In this document: one piece after another, positions 18,369 to 31,438 of the stretch | Position numbering within the stretch: the stretch's first letter is position 1 | How the letters are laid out: the number at the start of each line of letters is the position of its first letter | Origin: Variovorax terrae | Lineage (GTDB): Bacteria > Pseudomonadota > Gammaproteobacteria > Burkholderiales > Burkholderiaceae_C | Assembly: GCF_022809125.1 (NCBI RefSeq) | Contig: NZ_JALGBI010000001.1 | Span: 2,232,001-2,296,000, forward strand | Direction of reading: 5' to 3' | DNA length: 64,000 nt | The notes under the pieces: generated by a model | Seen by the model: the letters and a program-made list of their open reading frames with translations, nothing else | Told to the model about the DNA's origin: nothing | Database searches by the model: none | Made by a program: the position numbers and the translations under genes

Positions 18369-20224
18369 GCGGCTTGTTCTCTCGTGGTGTCCTTGGCCTT
18401 GCGCTTGGGCGCGCTCGCCTCGGCATGCACATGCTCGGTGATGGCCCGGGCGATGAAGCGGGCGGTGATGGGCGTGCCGTCGTAATGCAGCACGCGCAGC
18501 AGGCGCGCGGGGTCGGCGTCGAGTTCGTTGATGAGCAGGCTGCGCATCTGGGCGTCGCGGTTCTGCTCGACCACGAACACTTCCTCGTGATCGGCCAGGA
18601 ACTGCGCCACGCTCGCGGGAAAAGGGAAGGCGCGCAGACGCAGCGCATCCAGGTGGATGCCGGCCTCGGTCAGCGTGTCCAGCGCCTCGTCCATGGCCGG
18701 CGAGGTGGAGCCGAAGTAGATCACGCCCAGCCGCGTCGCACGCGCCGCCTTGCGCAGCACGGGCTGCGGCACCAGCATGGTGGCCGTCTGGAACTTCTTG
18801 AGCAAGCGCTGCACGTTGTAGACGTAGTCCGGCCCGCGCTCGGAGTAGCGGGCATACGGGTCGCGCGTGGTGCCGCGGGTGAAATAGCTGCCCTTGGTGG
18901 GATGCGTGCCGGGCAGCGTGCGCCAGGGGATGCCGTCACCGTCCACGTCCTTGTAGCGGCCAAAGTCCTTGCCGGCTTCGAGTTCCTCAGCAGTCATGAC
19001 CTTGCCGCGGTCGTACTGGCGCGCGTCGTCCCATTTGAACGGCTCGCACAGGCGCTGGTTCATGCCGATGTCCAGGTCGGTCATCAGGAACACCGGCGTC
19101 TGCAGCCGGTCGGCCAGGTCCAGCGCCGCCGCCGCGTGCTCGAAGCATTCGTTCGGGTCCTCGGGAAACAGCAGCACATGCTTGGTGTCGCCATGCGAGG
19201 CATAGGCGCAGGACAGGATGTCGGCCTGCTGCGTGCGCGTAGGCATGCCGGTGGATGGCCCGCCGCGCTGCACGTTGATGATGGTGACCGGGATCTCGGC
19301 GAAGTAGGCCAGGCCGATGAACTCCGTCATCAGCGACACGCCCGGCCCCGAGGTGGCGGTGAAGGCCCGCGCCCCGTTCCAGCCCGCGCCCACCACCATG
19401 CCGATGGAGGCGATCTCGTCTTCGGCCTGGACGATGGCGAACCGGTTCATGCCGGTGGACGGGTCCACCCGCAGCTTGCTGCAGTATTTCTGGAAGGCCT
19501 CGGCCACCGAGGACGAGGGCGTGATCGGGTACCAGGCCGCCACCGTGGCGCCGCCATAGACGCAGCCCAGCGCCGCGGCGCTGTTGCCGTCCACGAAGAT
19601 CCGCTCGTCGGCCTGCCTGGAGGAGGCCCGGACCTGCAGGCCGATCGGGTCCAGGTGGTCGCGCGCGAACTCGCGCCCGGCGTGCAGCGCGCGCACGTTG
19701 GACTCCAGCAGCCGCTCCTTGCCGCGGTACTGCTCGGAGAACAGCGTCTCGATCACCTTCGCATCCATGTTCAGCAGCATCGACAAGGCGCCCACGTACA
19801 GGATGTTCTTGAACAGCTGGCGCTGGCGCGCATCCTCGTAGGTGGCGTTGCAGATCGCCGTGAGCGGCATGCCGATCACGTGCAGGTCCTTGCGGAAGCT
19901 CGAGGCCGGCAGCGGCCGGGTGCTGTCGTAGAACAGGTAGCCGCCGGGATCGACCTCGGCCACGTCGGCATCCCAGGTCTGCGGGTTCATCGCCACCATC
20001 ATGTCGATGCCGCCGCGCCGGCCGAGGTAGCCCTTCTCGCTCACCCGCGCCTCGTACCAGGTGGGCAGGCCCTGGATGTTGCTCGGAAAGATGTTGCGCG
20101 GACTCACCGGTACGCCCATGCGCAGGATGGCCTTGGCGAACAGCTCGTTGGCCGAGGCCGAGCCCGAACCGTTGACGTTGGCAAACTTGATGACGAAATC
20201 GTTGACCGACTCGATGCGCTTCAT
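18365..20224 (-). CDS. korA: 2-oxoacid:acceptor oxidoreductase, gamma-alpha fusion subunit
   Basis: 619 residues. Residues ~1-190 form the gamma domain (NGSGSASANELFAKAILRMG, FPSNIQGLPTWYEARVSEKG); the rest is the alpha subunit with GNSAAALGCVYGG, AWYPITPSSSVAEAF, QAEDEIASIGMVVGA, ATSGPGVSLMTEF and GGPSTGMPTRTQQAD. This fused arrangement is common for KorA/IorA-like enzymes. The ATG at 20224 is chosen because it overlaps the upstream stop as ATGA and begins MKRIES just before the gamma domain; the longer open frame upstream lies inside the reductase gene. The C-terminal tail is Lys/Ala-rich. Confidence 0.9.
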   Translation of the reverse strand: MKRIESVNDFVIKFANVNGSGSASANELFAKAILRMGVPVSPRNIFPSNIQGLPTWYEARVSEKGYLGRRGGIDMMVAMNPQTWDADVAEVDPGGYLFYDSTRPLPASSFRKDLHVIGMPLTAICNATYEDARQRQLFKNILYVGALSMLLNMDAKVIETLFSEQYRGKERLLESNVRALHAGREFARDHLDPIGLQVRASSRQADERIFVDGNSAAALGCVYGGATVAAWYPITPSSSVAEAFQKYCSKLRVDPSTGMNRFAIVQAEDEIASIGMVVGAGWNGARAFTATSGPGVSLMTEFIGLAYFAEIPVTIINVQRGGPSTGMPTRTQQADILSCAYASHGDTKHVLLFPEDPNECFEHAAAALDLADRLQTPVFLMTDLDIGMNQRLCEPFKWDDARQYDRGKVMTAEELEAGKDFGRYKDVDGDGIPWRTLPGTHPTKGSYFTRGTTRDPYARYSERGPDYVYNVQRLLKKFQTATMLVPQPVLRKAARATRLGVIYFGSTSPAMDEALDTLTEAGIHLDALRLRAFPFPASVAQFLADHEEVFVVEQNRDAQMRSLLINELDADPARLLRVLHYDGTPITARFIARAITEHVHAEASAPKRKAKDTTREQAA

Positions 20225-22068
20225 GCCTGTGCCTCCGCACGCCGTGCCCCGAGCTGCTGGTCCCGCGCGCCGGGGCCTGCGTAGGTGTTCATGAACAGGT
20301 ATTTCTGCATGTCCCAGGCGCCCGTGGGGCAGCGCTCGGCGCACAGGCCGCAATGCAGGCAGACGTCTTCGTCCTTCACCATGACGCGGCCGGTTTTGAG
20401 TGGCCCCGAAACGTAGAGGTCCTGCGTGGCGTTCTGTGCCGGCGCCTTGAGCCGCTGGCGCAAATGAGCCTCCTCGCCGTTGGCGATGAACGTGATGCTG
20501 TCCATTGGGCAGATGTCCATGCAGGCGTCGCACTCGATGCAGCTGCCGTCAGTGAACACGGTCTGCACGTCGCAGTTCAGGCAGCGCTCGGCCTCCTTGA
20601 AGGCGGTGGCGGCGTCGAAGCCCAGTTCCACCTCCACGCGGATGCTGGCCAGCGCCTTCTCGGCCTTGGCCCATGGCACCTTGAAGCGCGCGTCGCCCGA
20701 GACGGCGTTGTCGTAGCTCCACTCGTGGATGCCCATCTTCTGCGACATCAGGTTCACGTGCGGCGCGGGGCGCTGGCGCACATCTTCGCCATGCAGGAAG
20801 CGGTCGATCGACACCGCCGCCTCGTGGCCGTGCGCCACGGCAGTGATGATGTTCTTCGGGCCGAAGGCCGCGTCGCCGCCGAAGAACACGTGCTTCAGCG
20901 TGGACTGGAAGGTCTGCTTGTCGAGTTCCGGCAGGCCCCATTCGTCGAACACGATGCCCGAGGAGCGCTCGATCCAGGGGAAGGCGTTCTCCTGGCCCAC
21001 GGCGATCAGCACCTCGTCACAGGCAAAGAAGGCCTCGGGCTCGCCCGTGGGCACCAACTGGCGCCGGCCCTTCTCGTCGCGCACCGCCTTCACCACCTCG
21101 AACGTCATGCCGGTGAGCCGGCCGCCCTCGTGCACGAAGGCCTTGGGCACGTGGAAGTTGATGATCGGGATGCCTTCGTGCATCGCATCCTCCTTCTCCC
21201 AGGGCGACGCCTTCATTTCCTCGAAGCCGCTGCGCACGATCACCTTCACGTCCTCGCCACCGAGGCGGCGCGCGGAACGGCAGCAGTCCATCGCCGTATT
21301 GCCGCCACCCAGCACGATGACGCGCTTGCCAATGCGCTCGACGTGGCCGAACGACACCGAGGCCAGCCAGTCGATGCCGATGTGGATGTGCTCCTTGGCC
21401 TCCGCGCGCCCGGGCAGCTCCAGGTCGCGCCCGCGCGGCGCACCGCAGCCGACGAACACGGCGTCATAGCCTTCGGCGAGCAGCGCCTGCATGGAGTCGA
21501 TGCGCCGGCCGCTGCGGAACTCCACGCCCAGGCTGAGCACGTAGCCGGTTTCCTCGTCGATCACCGACTCGGGCAGCCGAAAGCGCGGAATCTGCGTGCG
21601 GATGAAGCCGCCGGCCTTGGCCTCGCCGTCGAACACCGTGACCTGGTAGCCCAGCGGCGCCAGGTCGCGCGCCACCGTGAGCGAGGCCGGCCCGGCGCCG
21701 ATGCAGGCGATGCGCTTGCCCTTGCGGCGCACATCGGGCGCCAGCGGGATCGGCATGCGGTCACGCACGTCGTCCTTGTGGTCGGCGGCCACCCGTTTGA
21801 GCCGGCAGATCGCCACCGGCTCGGGCGTGGCCGCGTTCGCCTCCTCCACCCGCCCGCGCCGGCAAGCCGGCTCGCAGGGCCGGTCGCAGGTGCGCCCCAG
21901 GATGCCGGGGAACACGTTGGACACCCAGTTGACCATGTAGGCATCGCTGTAGCGGCCCTGCGCGATCAGGCGGATGTATTCGGGGACGGGGGTGTGGGCC
22001 GGGCAGGCCCATTGGCAATCGACGACCTTGTGGAAATAGGCTGGATTGGCTATATCGGTTGGCTGCAA
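20221..22068 (-). CDS. FAD/NAD(P) oxidoreductase with 4Fe-4S domains (GltD-like)
   Basis: About 615 residues. A GltD-type N-terminal FeS region (C-Q-W-A-C-P, CDRPCEPACRRG) precedes an FAD-binding fold (CIGAGPASLTVARDLAPLGY) and an NAD(P)-binding fold (VIVLGGGNTAMDCCRSARRLGG). The C-terminus adds two ferredoxin clusters (C-I-E-C-D-A-C-M-D-I-C-P and C-L-H-C-G-L-C-A-E-R-C-P). It probably moves electrons from the KorAB enzyme to NAD(P)+. A TTG start at 22068 is preferred because AGGAG lies six bases upstream and the protein then begins L-Q-P-T-D-I-A-N-P; ATG at 22110 would add 14 residues without a Shine-Dalgarno. First gene of the three-gene coupled operon. Confidence 0.88.
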   Translation of the reverse strand: MQPTDIANPAYFHKVVDCQWACPAHTPVPEYIRLIAQGRYSDAYMVNWVSNVFPGILGRTCDRPCEPACRRGRVEEANAATPEPVAICRLKRVAADHKDDVRDRMPIPLAPDVRRKGKRIACIGAGPASLTVARDLAPLGYQVTVFDGEAKAGGFIRTQIPRFRLPESVIDEETGYVLSLGVEFRSGRRIDSMQALLAEGYDAVFVGCGAPRGRDLELPGRAEAKEHIHIGIDWLASVSFGHVERIGKRVIVLGGGNTAMDCCRSARRLGGEDVKVIVRSGFEEMKASPWEKEDAMHEGIPIINFHVPKAFVHEGGRLTGMTFEVVKAVRDEKGRRQLVPTGEPEAFFACDEVLIAVGQENAFPWIERSSGIVFDEWGLPELDKQTFQSTLKHVFFGGDAAFGPKNIITAVAHGHEAAVSIDRFLHGEDVRQRPAPHVNLMSQKMGIHEWSYDNAVSGDARFKVPWAKAEKALASIRVEVELGFDAATAFKEAERCLNCDVQTVFTDGSCIECDACMDICPMDSITFIANGEEAHLRQRLKAPAQNATQDLYVSGPLKTGRVMVKDEDVCLHCGLCAERCPTGAWDMQKYLFMNTYAGPGARDQQLGARRAEAQA

Positions 22069-22259
22069 GCGGGTCTCCTGGGCTTGTTCACACCGTGAGC
22101 GGCAGTGCACGCAGACCCTGCCGCAAGATCAGTCTACGCCCGTGCCGCGCCAGGCACCCCCGGGTGAACCCCGAGACCCGCCGGGCCAGCCGATATCATC
22201 CTGGTGCCGACCCGGGCCGCGTGCCCGCCCGCCTGCCCAAGACCCTCGCTGTTGTTGAC

Positions 22260-24095
22260 ATGACCTCCTCCCTGACCGATCTGCGCGATGTGCAGACATT
22301 GCCCCAATTGCTGGCTTTGCGCGCCGGCCAAAGCCCGGACGCCGAGGCCTACCGCCAGTTCGATGCCGCCAGCGGCCGCTGGGCCAGCCTGAGCTGGGCC
22401 CAGGCCCGCGAGCGCATTGCGCACTGGAGCCGCGCCATCGCGGCCAGCCAACTGCCCGCGCAGGCCCACATCGCGGTGCTGCTGCCCAATGGCCTGGACG
22501 CCATGAGCATCGACCAGGCGGCCCTGGCCACCGGCTGCGTGCCGGTGCCGTTGCACGCCATCGACAATCCCGGCAGCATCGCCTACATCCTGGCCGATGC
22601 CGAGGTCTCGCTGCTGATGGTGTCGCAGGCCGCCCAGTGGGAGCAGATCCGCGCCGTCGGCACCGCCTTCCCGCACCTGCAGGCCGTGGTGGTGACCGAT
22701 GCCGCCGTGGCGCCACCAGCCGCCATGGACAGCAGCGTGCCCGTGCTGCACCTGGCCGACTGGCTCGCGCGCGGCACCGGCGAGGTGGCGCTGCCGCCCG
22801 AGCCGGCGGCCGGCGACCTGGCCGCCATCGTCTACACCAGCGGCACCACCGGCCGCCCCAAGGGCGTGATGCTCACGCATGGCAACGTGGTGGCCGACGT
22901 CAAGGCCATCCTGGGCCGCATCACGCCGGTGCAGGAGGACGTGTTCCTGTCGTTCCTGCCGCTGTCGCACACCTTCGAGCGCACGGGCGGCTACTACCTG
23001 CCCATGGCCGCGGGCAGCTGCGTGGCCTACGCGCGCTCGGTGCCGCAATTGCCCGAGGACCTGAAGACCGTGCGCCCCACGGTGCTGGTCTCCGTGCCGC
23101 GCATCTACGAGCGCGTGCACGCCAGGCTGATCGAGACGCTCTCGCCCTCGCCGTTCAAGATGAAGCTGTTCGAGGCCGCGCAGGACGTGGGCTGGCGCCG
23201 CTTCTGCGCCGCACAGGGCCTGCCCGTGCCGGCCAGCGACCCCGCCGGCGGCTGGCTGCGCGCCCTGCCCTGGGCGCTGCTGCGGCGGCTGGTGGCCGCG
23301 CCGCTGCTGGCGCAGTTCGGCGGCCGCGTGCGCGTGGCCGTGAGCGGCGGCGCCCCGCTGTCGCCCGCCATCGCGCGCTGCTTCCTGGGCCTGGGCTTGC
23401 CGCTGGTGCAGGGCTACGGCATGACGGAAACCACGCCCGTGGTGTCGGTCAACAGCCTCGATGACAACGACCCCGGCACCGTGGGCCGCGCCCTGCCCGG
23501 CGTGGAAGTGCGCATCGGCGAGAACCGCGAACTGCAGGTGCACGGCCCCATCGTCATGCGCGGCTACTGGAAGCGCGACGAAGACACTGCGCGCGTGCTG
23601 GCACCCGACGGCTGGCTCGGCACCGGCGACCAGGCCGAACTGGTGGACGGCGGCCGCATCCGGATCCTGGGCCGCATCAAGGAAATCATCGTCACCTCCA
23701 CCGGCGAGAAAGTGCCGCCCGGCGACCTGGAACTGGCCATCGCTGCCGACCCGCTGTTCGAGCAGGTTTTCGTGGTTGGTGAGCAGCGCGCCTTCATCGC
23801 CTGCGTGGCCGTGGTCCAGGCCGACGAATGGAAGCGCCTGGCCGGCGAACTCGGCCTCGACCCGCAGGACCCTGCCAGCCTGAGCGCCCCCGCGGTCCAC
23901 AAGGCGGCGCTGGCCCGCATCGAGCGCCAGACCGCCAGCTTCCCGCGCTATGCCGTGCCGCGCGCCGTGTACTTGACGCGGGAGCCCTGGACCATTGAAA
24001 ACACCTTCATGACGCCCACGCTCAAGCTCAAGCGGAACAACCTCGTGGCGTACTACGCAGAGGCCATCGAGGGGATGTACCGGAAGTCGAAGTGA
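22260..24095 (+). CDS. AMP-forming long-chain acyl-CoA synthetase
   Basis: 611 residues. Activates a fatty acid via acyl-AMP to its CoA ester. Motifs of the ANL superfamily: P-loop YTSGTTGRPKGVMLTHGN, LSFLPLSHTFERTGGYY, GYGMTETTPVVS, GWLGTGDQAEL, GRIKEIIVTSTGEKVPP, and the C-terminal catalytic Lys in T-P-T-L-K-L-K-R. Size and the LPLSHTFER motif match the FadD15-like long-chain group. It is divergent from the Kor operon with about 190 bases between the two starts. Chain-length preference is not visible. Confidence 0.9.
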   Translation: MTSSLTDLRDVQTLPQLLALRAGQSPDAEAYRQFDAASGRWASLSWAQARERIAHWSRAIAASQLPAQAHIAVLLPNGLDAMSIDQAALATGCVPVPLHAIDNPGSIAYILADAEVSLLMVSQAAQWEQIRAVGTAFPHLQAVVVTDAAVAPPAAMDSSVPVLHLADWLARGTGEVALPPEPAAGDLAAIVYTSGTTGRPKGVMLTHGNVVADVKAILGRITPVQEDVFLSFLPLSHTFERTGGYYLPMAAGSCVAYARSVPQLPEDLKTVRPTVLVSVPRIYERVHARLIETLSPSPFKMKLFEAAQDVGWRRFCAAQGLPVPASDPAGGWLRALPWALLRRLVAAPLLAQFGGRVRVAVSGGAPLSPAIARCFLGLGLPLVQGYGMTETTPVVSVNSLDDNDPGTVGRALPGVEVRIGENRELQVHGPIVMRGYWKRDEDTARVLAPDGWLGTGDQAELVDGGRIRILGRIKEIIVTSTGEKVPPGDLELAIAADPLFEQVFVVGEQRAFIACVAVVQADEWKRLAGELGLDPQDPASLSAPAVHKAALARIERQTASFPRYAVPRAVYLTREPWTIENTFMTPTLKLKRNNLVAYYAEAIEGMYRKSK

Positions 24096-24119
24096 TGGGG
24101 AAAAGCCGCGGGGCTCGGC

Positions 24120-24506
24120 TCAGGAGCCCGCATAGTGGGCTCCCGCCATGATGAACGGGATGAGCAGCTCCGGAATGAGGTAGCCGAGCCAGACGGCCGC
24201 CGGTTCGGGCAGCCCCACTTTGCTGATCGACACCAGGCGCCCCACGCCCGCCAGCAGCACGCCCAGCGCGAGCAGGTACACGAGCACTCCCTGCTGCCTG
24301 ACCGTGAAGGCCGCCCAGAGGCAGATGACGCCTGTGGAGAGGTAGACACCCGCCATGAAGCGGTGGACATTGTCCAGGCGCGGCGAGGTGTCCGGCTGGC
24401 CCAGGAACATCTGCAACGAACCGCCGAAGATTGCGATGGCGGCAACCAGGAACAGACAGACCTGGACGATGATCTGGCTGACGGAGAGTGGCGGTAGATC
24501 GGACAT
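24120..24506 (-). CDS. DUF4345-like membrane protein
   Basis: 128 residues with four hydrophobic segments: IIVQVCLFLVAAIAIFGG, FMAGVYLSTGVICLWAAF, VYLLALGVLLAGVGRL and WLGYLIPELLIPFIMAGA. The length and the R-F-M-A-G-V-Y-L and G-R-L-V-S-I-S-K-V-G motifs fit DUF4345. Function is unknown for the family. The ATG at 24506 is chosen; an upstream in-frame ATG at 24548 would add a Cys-containing soluble tail that does not fit. Convergent with the acyl-CoA ligase. Confidence 0.75.
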   Translation of the reverse strand: MSDLPPLSVSQIIVQVCLFLVAAIAIFGGSLQMFLGQPDTSPRLDNVHRFMAGVYLSTGVICLWAAFTVRQQGVLVYLLALGVLLAGVGRLVSISKVGLPEPAAVWLGYLIPELLIPFIMAGAHYAGS

Positions 24507-24578
24507 GATCGGGCCATTGTGCGCGCAAGACCCGTTTCCGCCAAACACAGGTTGGCCGCGCAGGGCGCGGCGGCTCGC

Positions 24579-25036
<458 letters not shown>

Positions 25037-25040
<4 letters not shown>

Positions 25041-26103
25041 GCCTGTGCTCCTTGCGCCGCTGCCTGGCGCGTCTTCAGTCCGAGCTTGGCCAGCAGTTGC
25101 CGGTCGGCCTCGACATCGGGGTTGCCGGTGACCAGCAGTTTGTCGCCATAGAAGATCGAGTTGGCACCGGCCAGAAAGCACAGCGCCTGCACTGCCTCGC
25201 CGAGCTGCTGGCGCCCGGCCGACAGGCGCACGCGGGCGCGCGGCATGGTGATGCGCGCCACCGCGATCATGCGGACGAAATCCAGCGGGTCGATGGGTTC
25301 GCTGTCGGCCAGCGGCGTGCCGGGCACGCGCACCAGGCTGTTGATCGGCACCGACTCGGGATAGGGGTCCAGATTGGCCAGTTGCGCGATCAGCCCCGCA
25401 CGGTGCACGGGCGCTTCGCCCATGCCCACGATGCCGCCGCAGCACACGCTGATGCCGGCGGCGCGCACGTTCTGCAGGGTGTCGAGCCGGTCCTGGTAGC
25501 TGCGGGTATCGACGATGTCGCCGTAGTACTCGGGCGCGGTGTCGAGGTTGTGGTTGTAGTAGTCCAGGCCCGCGGTCTTGAGCGCCTGGGCCTGGTGCGG
25601 CTCCAGCATGCCCAGCGTGGCGCAGGTCTGCAGGCCCAGGCCCTTGACGGCCTCCACCAGTTCGGCCACCTTCTCCACATCGCGGTCCTTGGGCGCGCGC
25701 CAGGCGGCCCCCATGCAAAAGCGCGTGGCGCCCGCGTCCCTGGCGGCCCGGGCCGCGCGAACGACCTCGTCCACCTCCATGAGTTTCTGCGCCTTGACGC
25801 CGGTGTCGAACTCCACCGACTGCGGGCAATAGCCGCAGTTCTCGGGGCAGCCACCAGTCTTGACCGACAGCAGGGTCGCGAGCTCGATATCGCCCTCGGG
25901 CCAGTGCGCGCGGTGCACGGCCTGGGCCCGGTTCAGCAGGTCCAGCAGCGGCAGCTCCAGCAAGGCCTGCACCGCTGCCACACTCCAGCGCAGCGGCGCC
26001 TTCGCCTTCGCCTTCGCCTTCGCCTTCGCCTTCGCCTTCGCCTTCGCCTGCGGCGCGGGCCGGCGCAGGCGAACGGGCTGCGCCGTCGGCAGGTCCTGTG
26101 CCA

Positions 26104-26104
<1 letters not shown>
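25037..26104 (-). CDS. bioB: Biotin synthase with Lys-Ala repeat insertion
   Basis: 355 residues. Radical-SAM enzyme that inserts sulfur into dethiobiotin. The CX3CX2C cluster motif is [11 protein letters not shown], followed by [33 protein letters not shown] and [36 protein letters not shown], all diagnostic. Residues ~20-37 are eight Lys-Ala repeats encoded by an uninterrupted hexanucleotide array, an unusual addition ahead of the catalytic barrel. The ATG at 26104 overlaps the stop of the biotinylated carboxylase subunit gene (TGATG), linking cofactor synthesis to the enzyme that uses it. Confidence 0.94.
26001..26048 (-). repeat. Hexanucleotide microsatellite (8 units) in bioB
   Basis: Eight perfect tandem TTCGCC units on the plus strand (GGCGAA on the coding strand), preceded by GCC. 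Read in bioB as alternating Lys and Ala. Six-base units keep the frame, so gain or loss by slippage would only change the length of the Lys-Ala stretch. Confidence 0.95.
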
Positions 26105-28152
<2,048 letters not shown>

Positions 28153-28194
28153 CTTCTGCTCCGTTGTCGTTGTAATCTGTAAGGAGGGCGTGGC

Positions 28195-28815
28195 TTACTG
28201 CAGCCCCAGTTCGCTGCGCATGGCCAGGTTGCGCGCTTCGGCGCGCTGATAGGCCGGGCGTACTTTCAGCCGATCCACGTAGTCCTTGAACAGCGGCACG
28301 GGATCGATCTGCTTGAAGTCCATCATGAACCGCAGCGTGCCGCCCAGCACCACGTCGGCCATCGAGAACGCCTCGCCCAGTACGAACGGCTTGCCGGCAA
28401 TGGCGCTTTCGGCGGCAGCGATCATCGAAGCGAAGCTGCCCCACCCCGCAGCGACCTCCTTGACCGCCCATCCGGAATGCTTGGCCATCACGGCAGGCTC
28501 GATCACGCTCGGAGCGAAGAACGACCAGCGCAGGTAGGCGCCGCGCCTGGGGTCGTCGAGCGCCGGTGCCAGCCGGCCAGGCGCGTAGCGGTCGGCAAGG
28601 TAGAGCGCGATGGCGGAAGCTTCGGTCACGACCACGTCGCCGTCGACCAGGGTAGGCAGCTTGCCCATCGGGTTCTTCGCCACCAGCTCGGAGCCCTTCT
28701 GCTCGCCCTTCATGATGTCGATCACCCGCAGGTCGTAGGCGACCTCCGCTTCTTCCAGGGCCCAGAGCGTACCCGCCGCTCGGGAATAGGGATGGTAGTA
28801 AAGGCTGAGGGACAT
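28195..28815 (-). CDS. Glutathione S-transferase family protein
   Basis: 206 residues. N-terminal thioredoxin-like domain with LYYHPYSRAAGTLWALEEAEV, KNPMGKLPTLVDGD and V-T-E-A-S-A-I-A-L-Y-L-A-D (glutathione-binding pattern), and an all-helical C-terminal domain with FSMADVVLGGTLRF. The ATG at 28815 has GGAGG seven bases upstream. It sits inside the PCC operon between pccB and pccA with short gaps on both sides; a role in propionyl-CoA metabolism is not known for this family and co-expression is the only link. Confidence 0.88.
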   Translation of the reverse strand: MSLSLYYHPYSRAAGTLWALEEAEVAYDLRVIDIMKGEQKGSELVAKNPMGKLPTLVDGDVVVTEASAIALYLADRYAPGRLAPALDDPRRGAYLRWSFFAPSVIEPAVMAKHSGWAVKEVAAGWGSFASMIAAAESAIAGKPFVLGEAFSMADVVLGGTLRFMMDFKQIDPVPLFKDYVDRLKVRPAYQRAEARNLAMRSELGLQ

Positions 28816-28852
28816 GGATGCCTCCTTTGGCTGTGGGGTGGTTCCTGGCAGA

Positions 28853-30385
<1,533 letters not shown>

Positions 30386-30424
30386 GGTGATTCTGTCTTT
30401 CCTTGCTCTGATTTTTATAGCTGC

Positions 30425-31438
30425 CTATGTCCGCTGCGCCTGGACTTCGAGCAGATTTCTCGCCGCGGTCGAGGCCGCCATGCGGCCCTGCGAGACTTCA
30501 GCCGTCAACAGCGGCAACAACTCGCGCACCCGCGGATCCTGGCGGAAGGCCTGCTTGAGGCCGGCGTCGATGCGCTCCCACATCCAGGCCAGCGCCTGAT
30601 GCTGGCGGCGCGCGTCCAGCCGGCCGTTGCCGGTTTGCAATTGCCTGAACTGCGTCACGGCCAACCAGAAGGCATCGACCCCGACGCCGTGCAGCGCGCT
30701 GAGCTGGATCACTTGCGGGTGCCAGATTGTTTCGTCGTGGTGGGCGTGGCTCGGGTGCCCGTGCAGCCCGAACAGCCGCAGCGCGCTCGTGATCTGGGCC
30801 TGCGCACGCGTGGCGGCGTCGGCATCCAGATCGGCCTTGTTGATGACCACCAGGTCGGCCAGCTCCATCACGCCCTTCTTGATGGCCTGCAGGTCGTCGC
30901 CCGCATTCGGCAGTTGCATCAGCACGAACATGTCGGTCATGCCGGCCACGGCGGTCTCGCTCTGGCCCACGCCCACGGTCTCGACGATCACCACGTCGTA
31001 GCCCGCCGCTTCGCAGACCAGCATGGCCTCGCGCGTCTTCTCGGCCACGCCGCCGAGCGTGCCGCTGGACGGACTCGGCCGGATGTAGGCGCGCTCATTC
31101 ACCGAGAGCTTTTCCATGCGGGTCTTGTCGCCCAGAATGGAGCCGCCCGAAACGGTGGACGAAGGATCGATGGTCAGCACCGCAACGCGGTGGCCCTGGC
31201 CGATCAGGTGCAGGCCCAGCGCCTCGATGAAGGTGGACTTGCCGACGCCCGGCACACCCGAGATGCCGAGCCTGAACGAGCGGCCGGCATGCGGCAGCAG
31301 CGCCGTGAGCAGCGCGTCGGCCTGCGCGCGATGGTCGGCGCGGGTGGATTCGAGCAGGGTGATGGCCTTGGCCATGGCGCGCCGCTGCGCAGCGGCGTCG
31401 CCGTGCAGAACCGCCTCGACCCACACATGCGGACTCAC
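30425..31438 (-). CDS. meaB: Methylmalonyl-CoA mutase chaperone GTPase (MeaB/ArgK)
   Basis: 337 residues. G3E-type GTPase that loads and protects the B12-dependent mutase. Walker [10 protein letters not shown], the switch [18 protein letters not shown], Walker [12 protein letters not shown] and the base-recognition motif N-K-A-D are all visible. A GTG start at 31438 overlaps the mutase stop (GTGA at 31435-31438), showing translational coupling to the enzyme it serves. The longer upstream frame is a shadow of the mutase gene. Confidence 0.93.
   Translation of the reverse strand: MSPHVWVEAVLHGDAAAQRRAMAKAITLLESTRADHRAQADALLTALLPHAGRSFRLGISGVPGVGKSTFIEALGLHLIGQGHRVAVLTIDPSSTVSGGSILGDKTRMEKLSVNERAYIRPSPSSGTLGGVAEKTREAMLVCEAAGYDVVIVETVGVGQSETAVAGMTDMFVLMQLPNAGDDLQAIKKGVMELADLVVINKADLDADAATRAQAQITSALRLFGLHGHPSHAHHDETIWHPQVIQLSALHGVGVDAFWLAVTQFRQLQTGNGRLDARRQHQALAWMWERIDAGLKQAFRQDPRVRELLPLLTAEVSQGRMAASTAARNLLEVQAQRT

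Noticed and set aside
20225..20533. N-terminal extension of the 2-oxoacid oxidoreductase alpha subunit
   Set aside because: It lies inside the reductase gene in another frame; the ATG at 20224 overlapping the upstream stop is the natural start.
25998..26050. CRISPR array or structural repeat cluster
   Set aside because: The units are six-base tandem repeats with no spacers, within an intact bioB frame.
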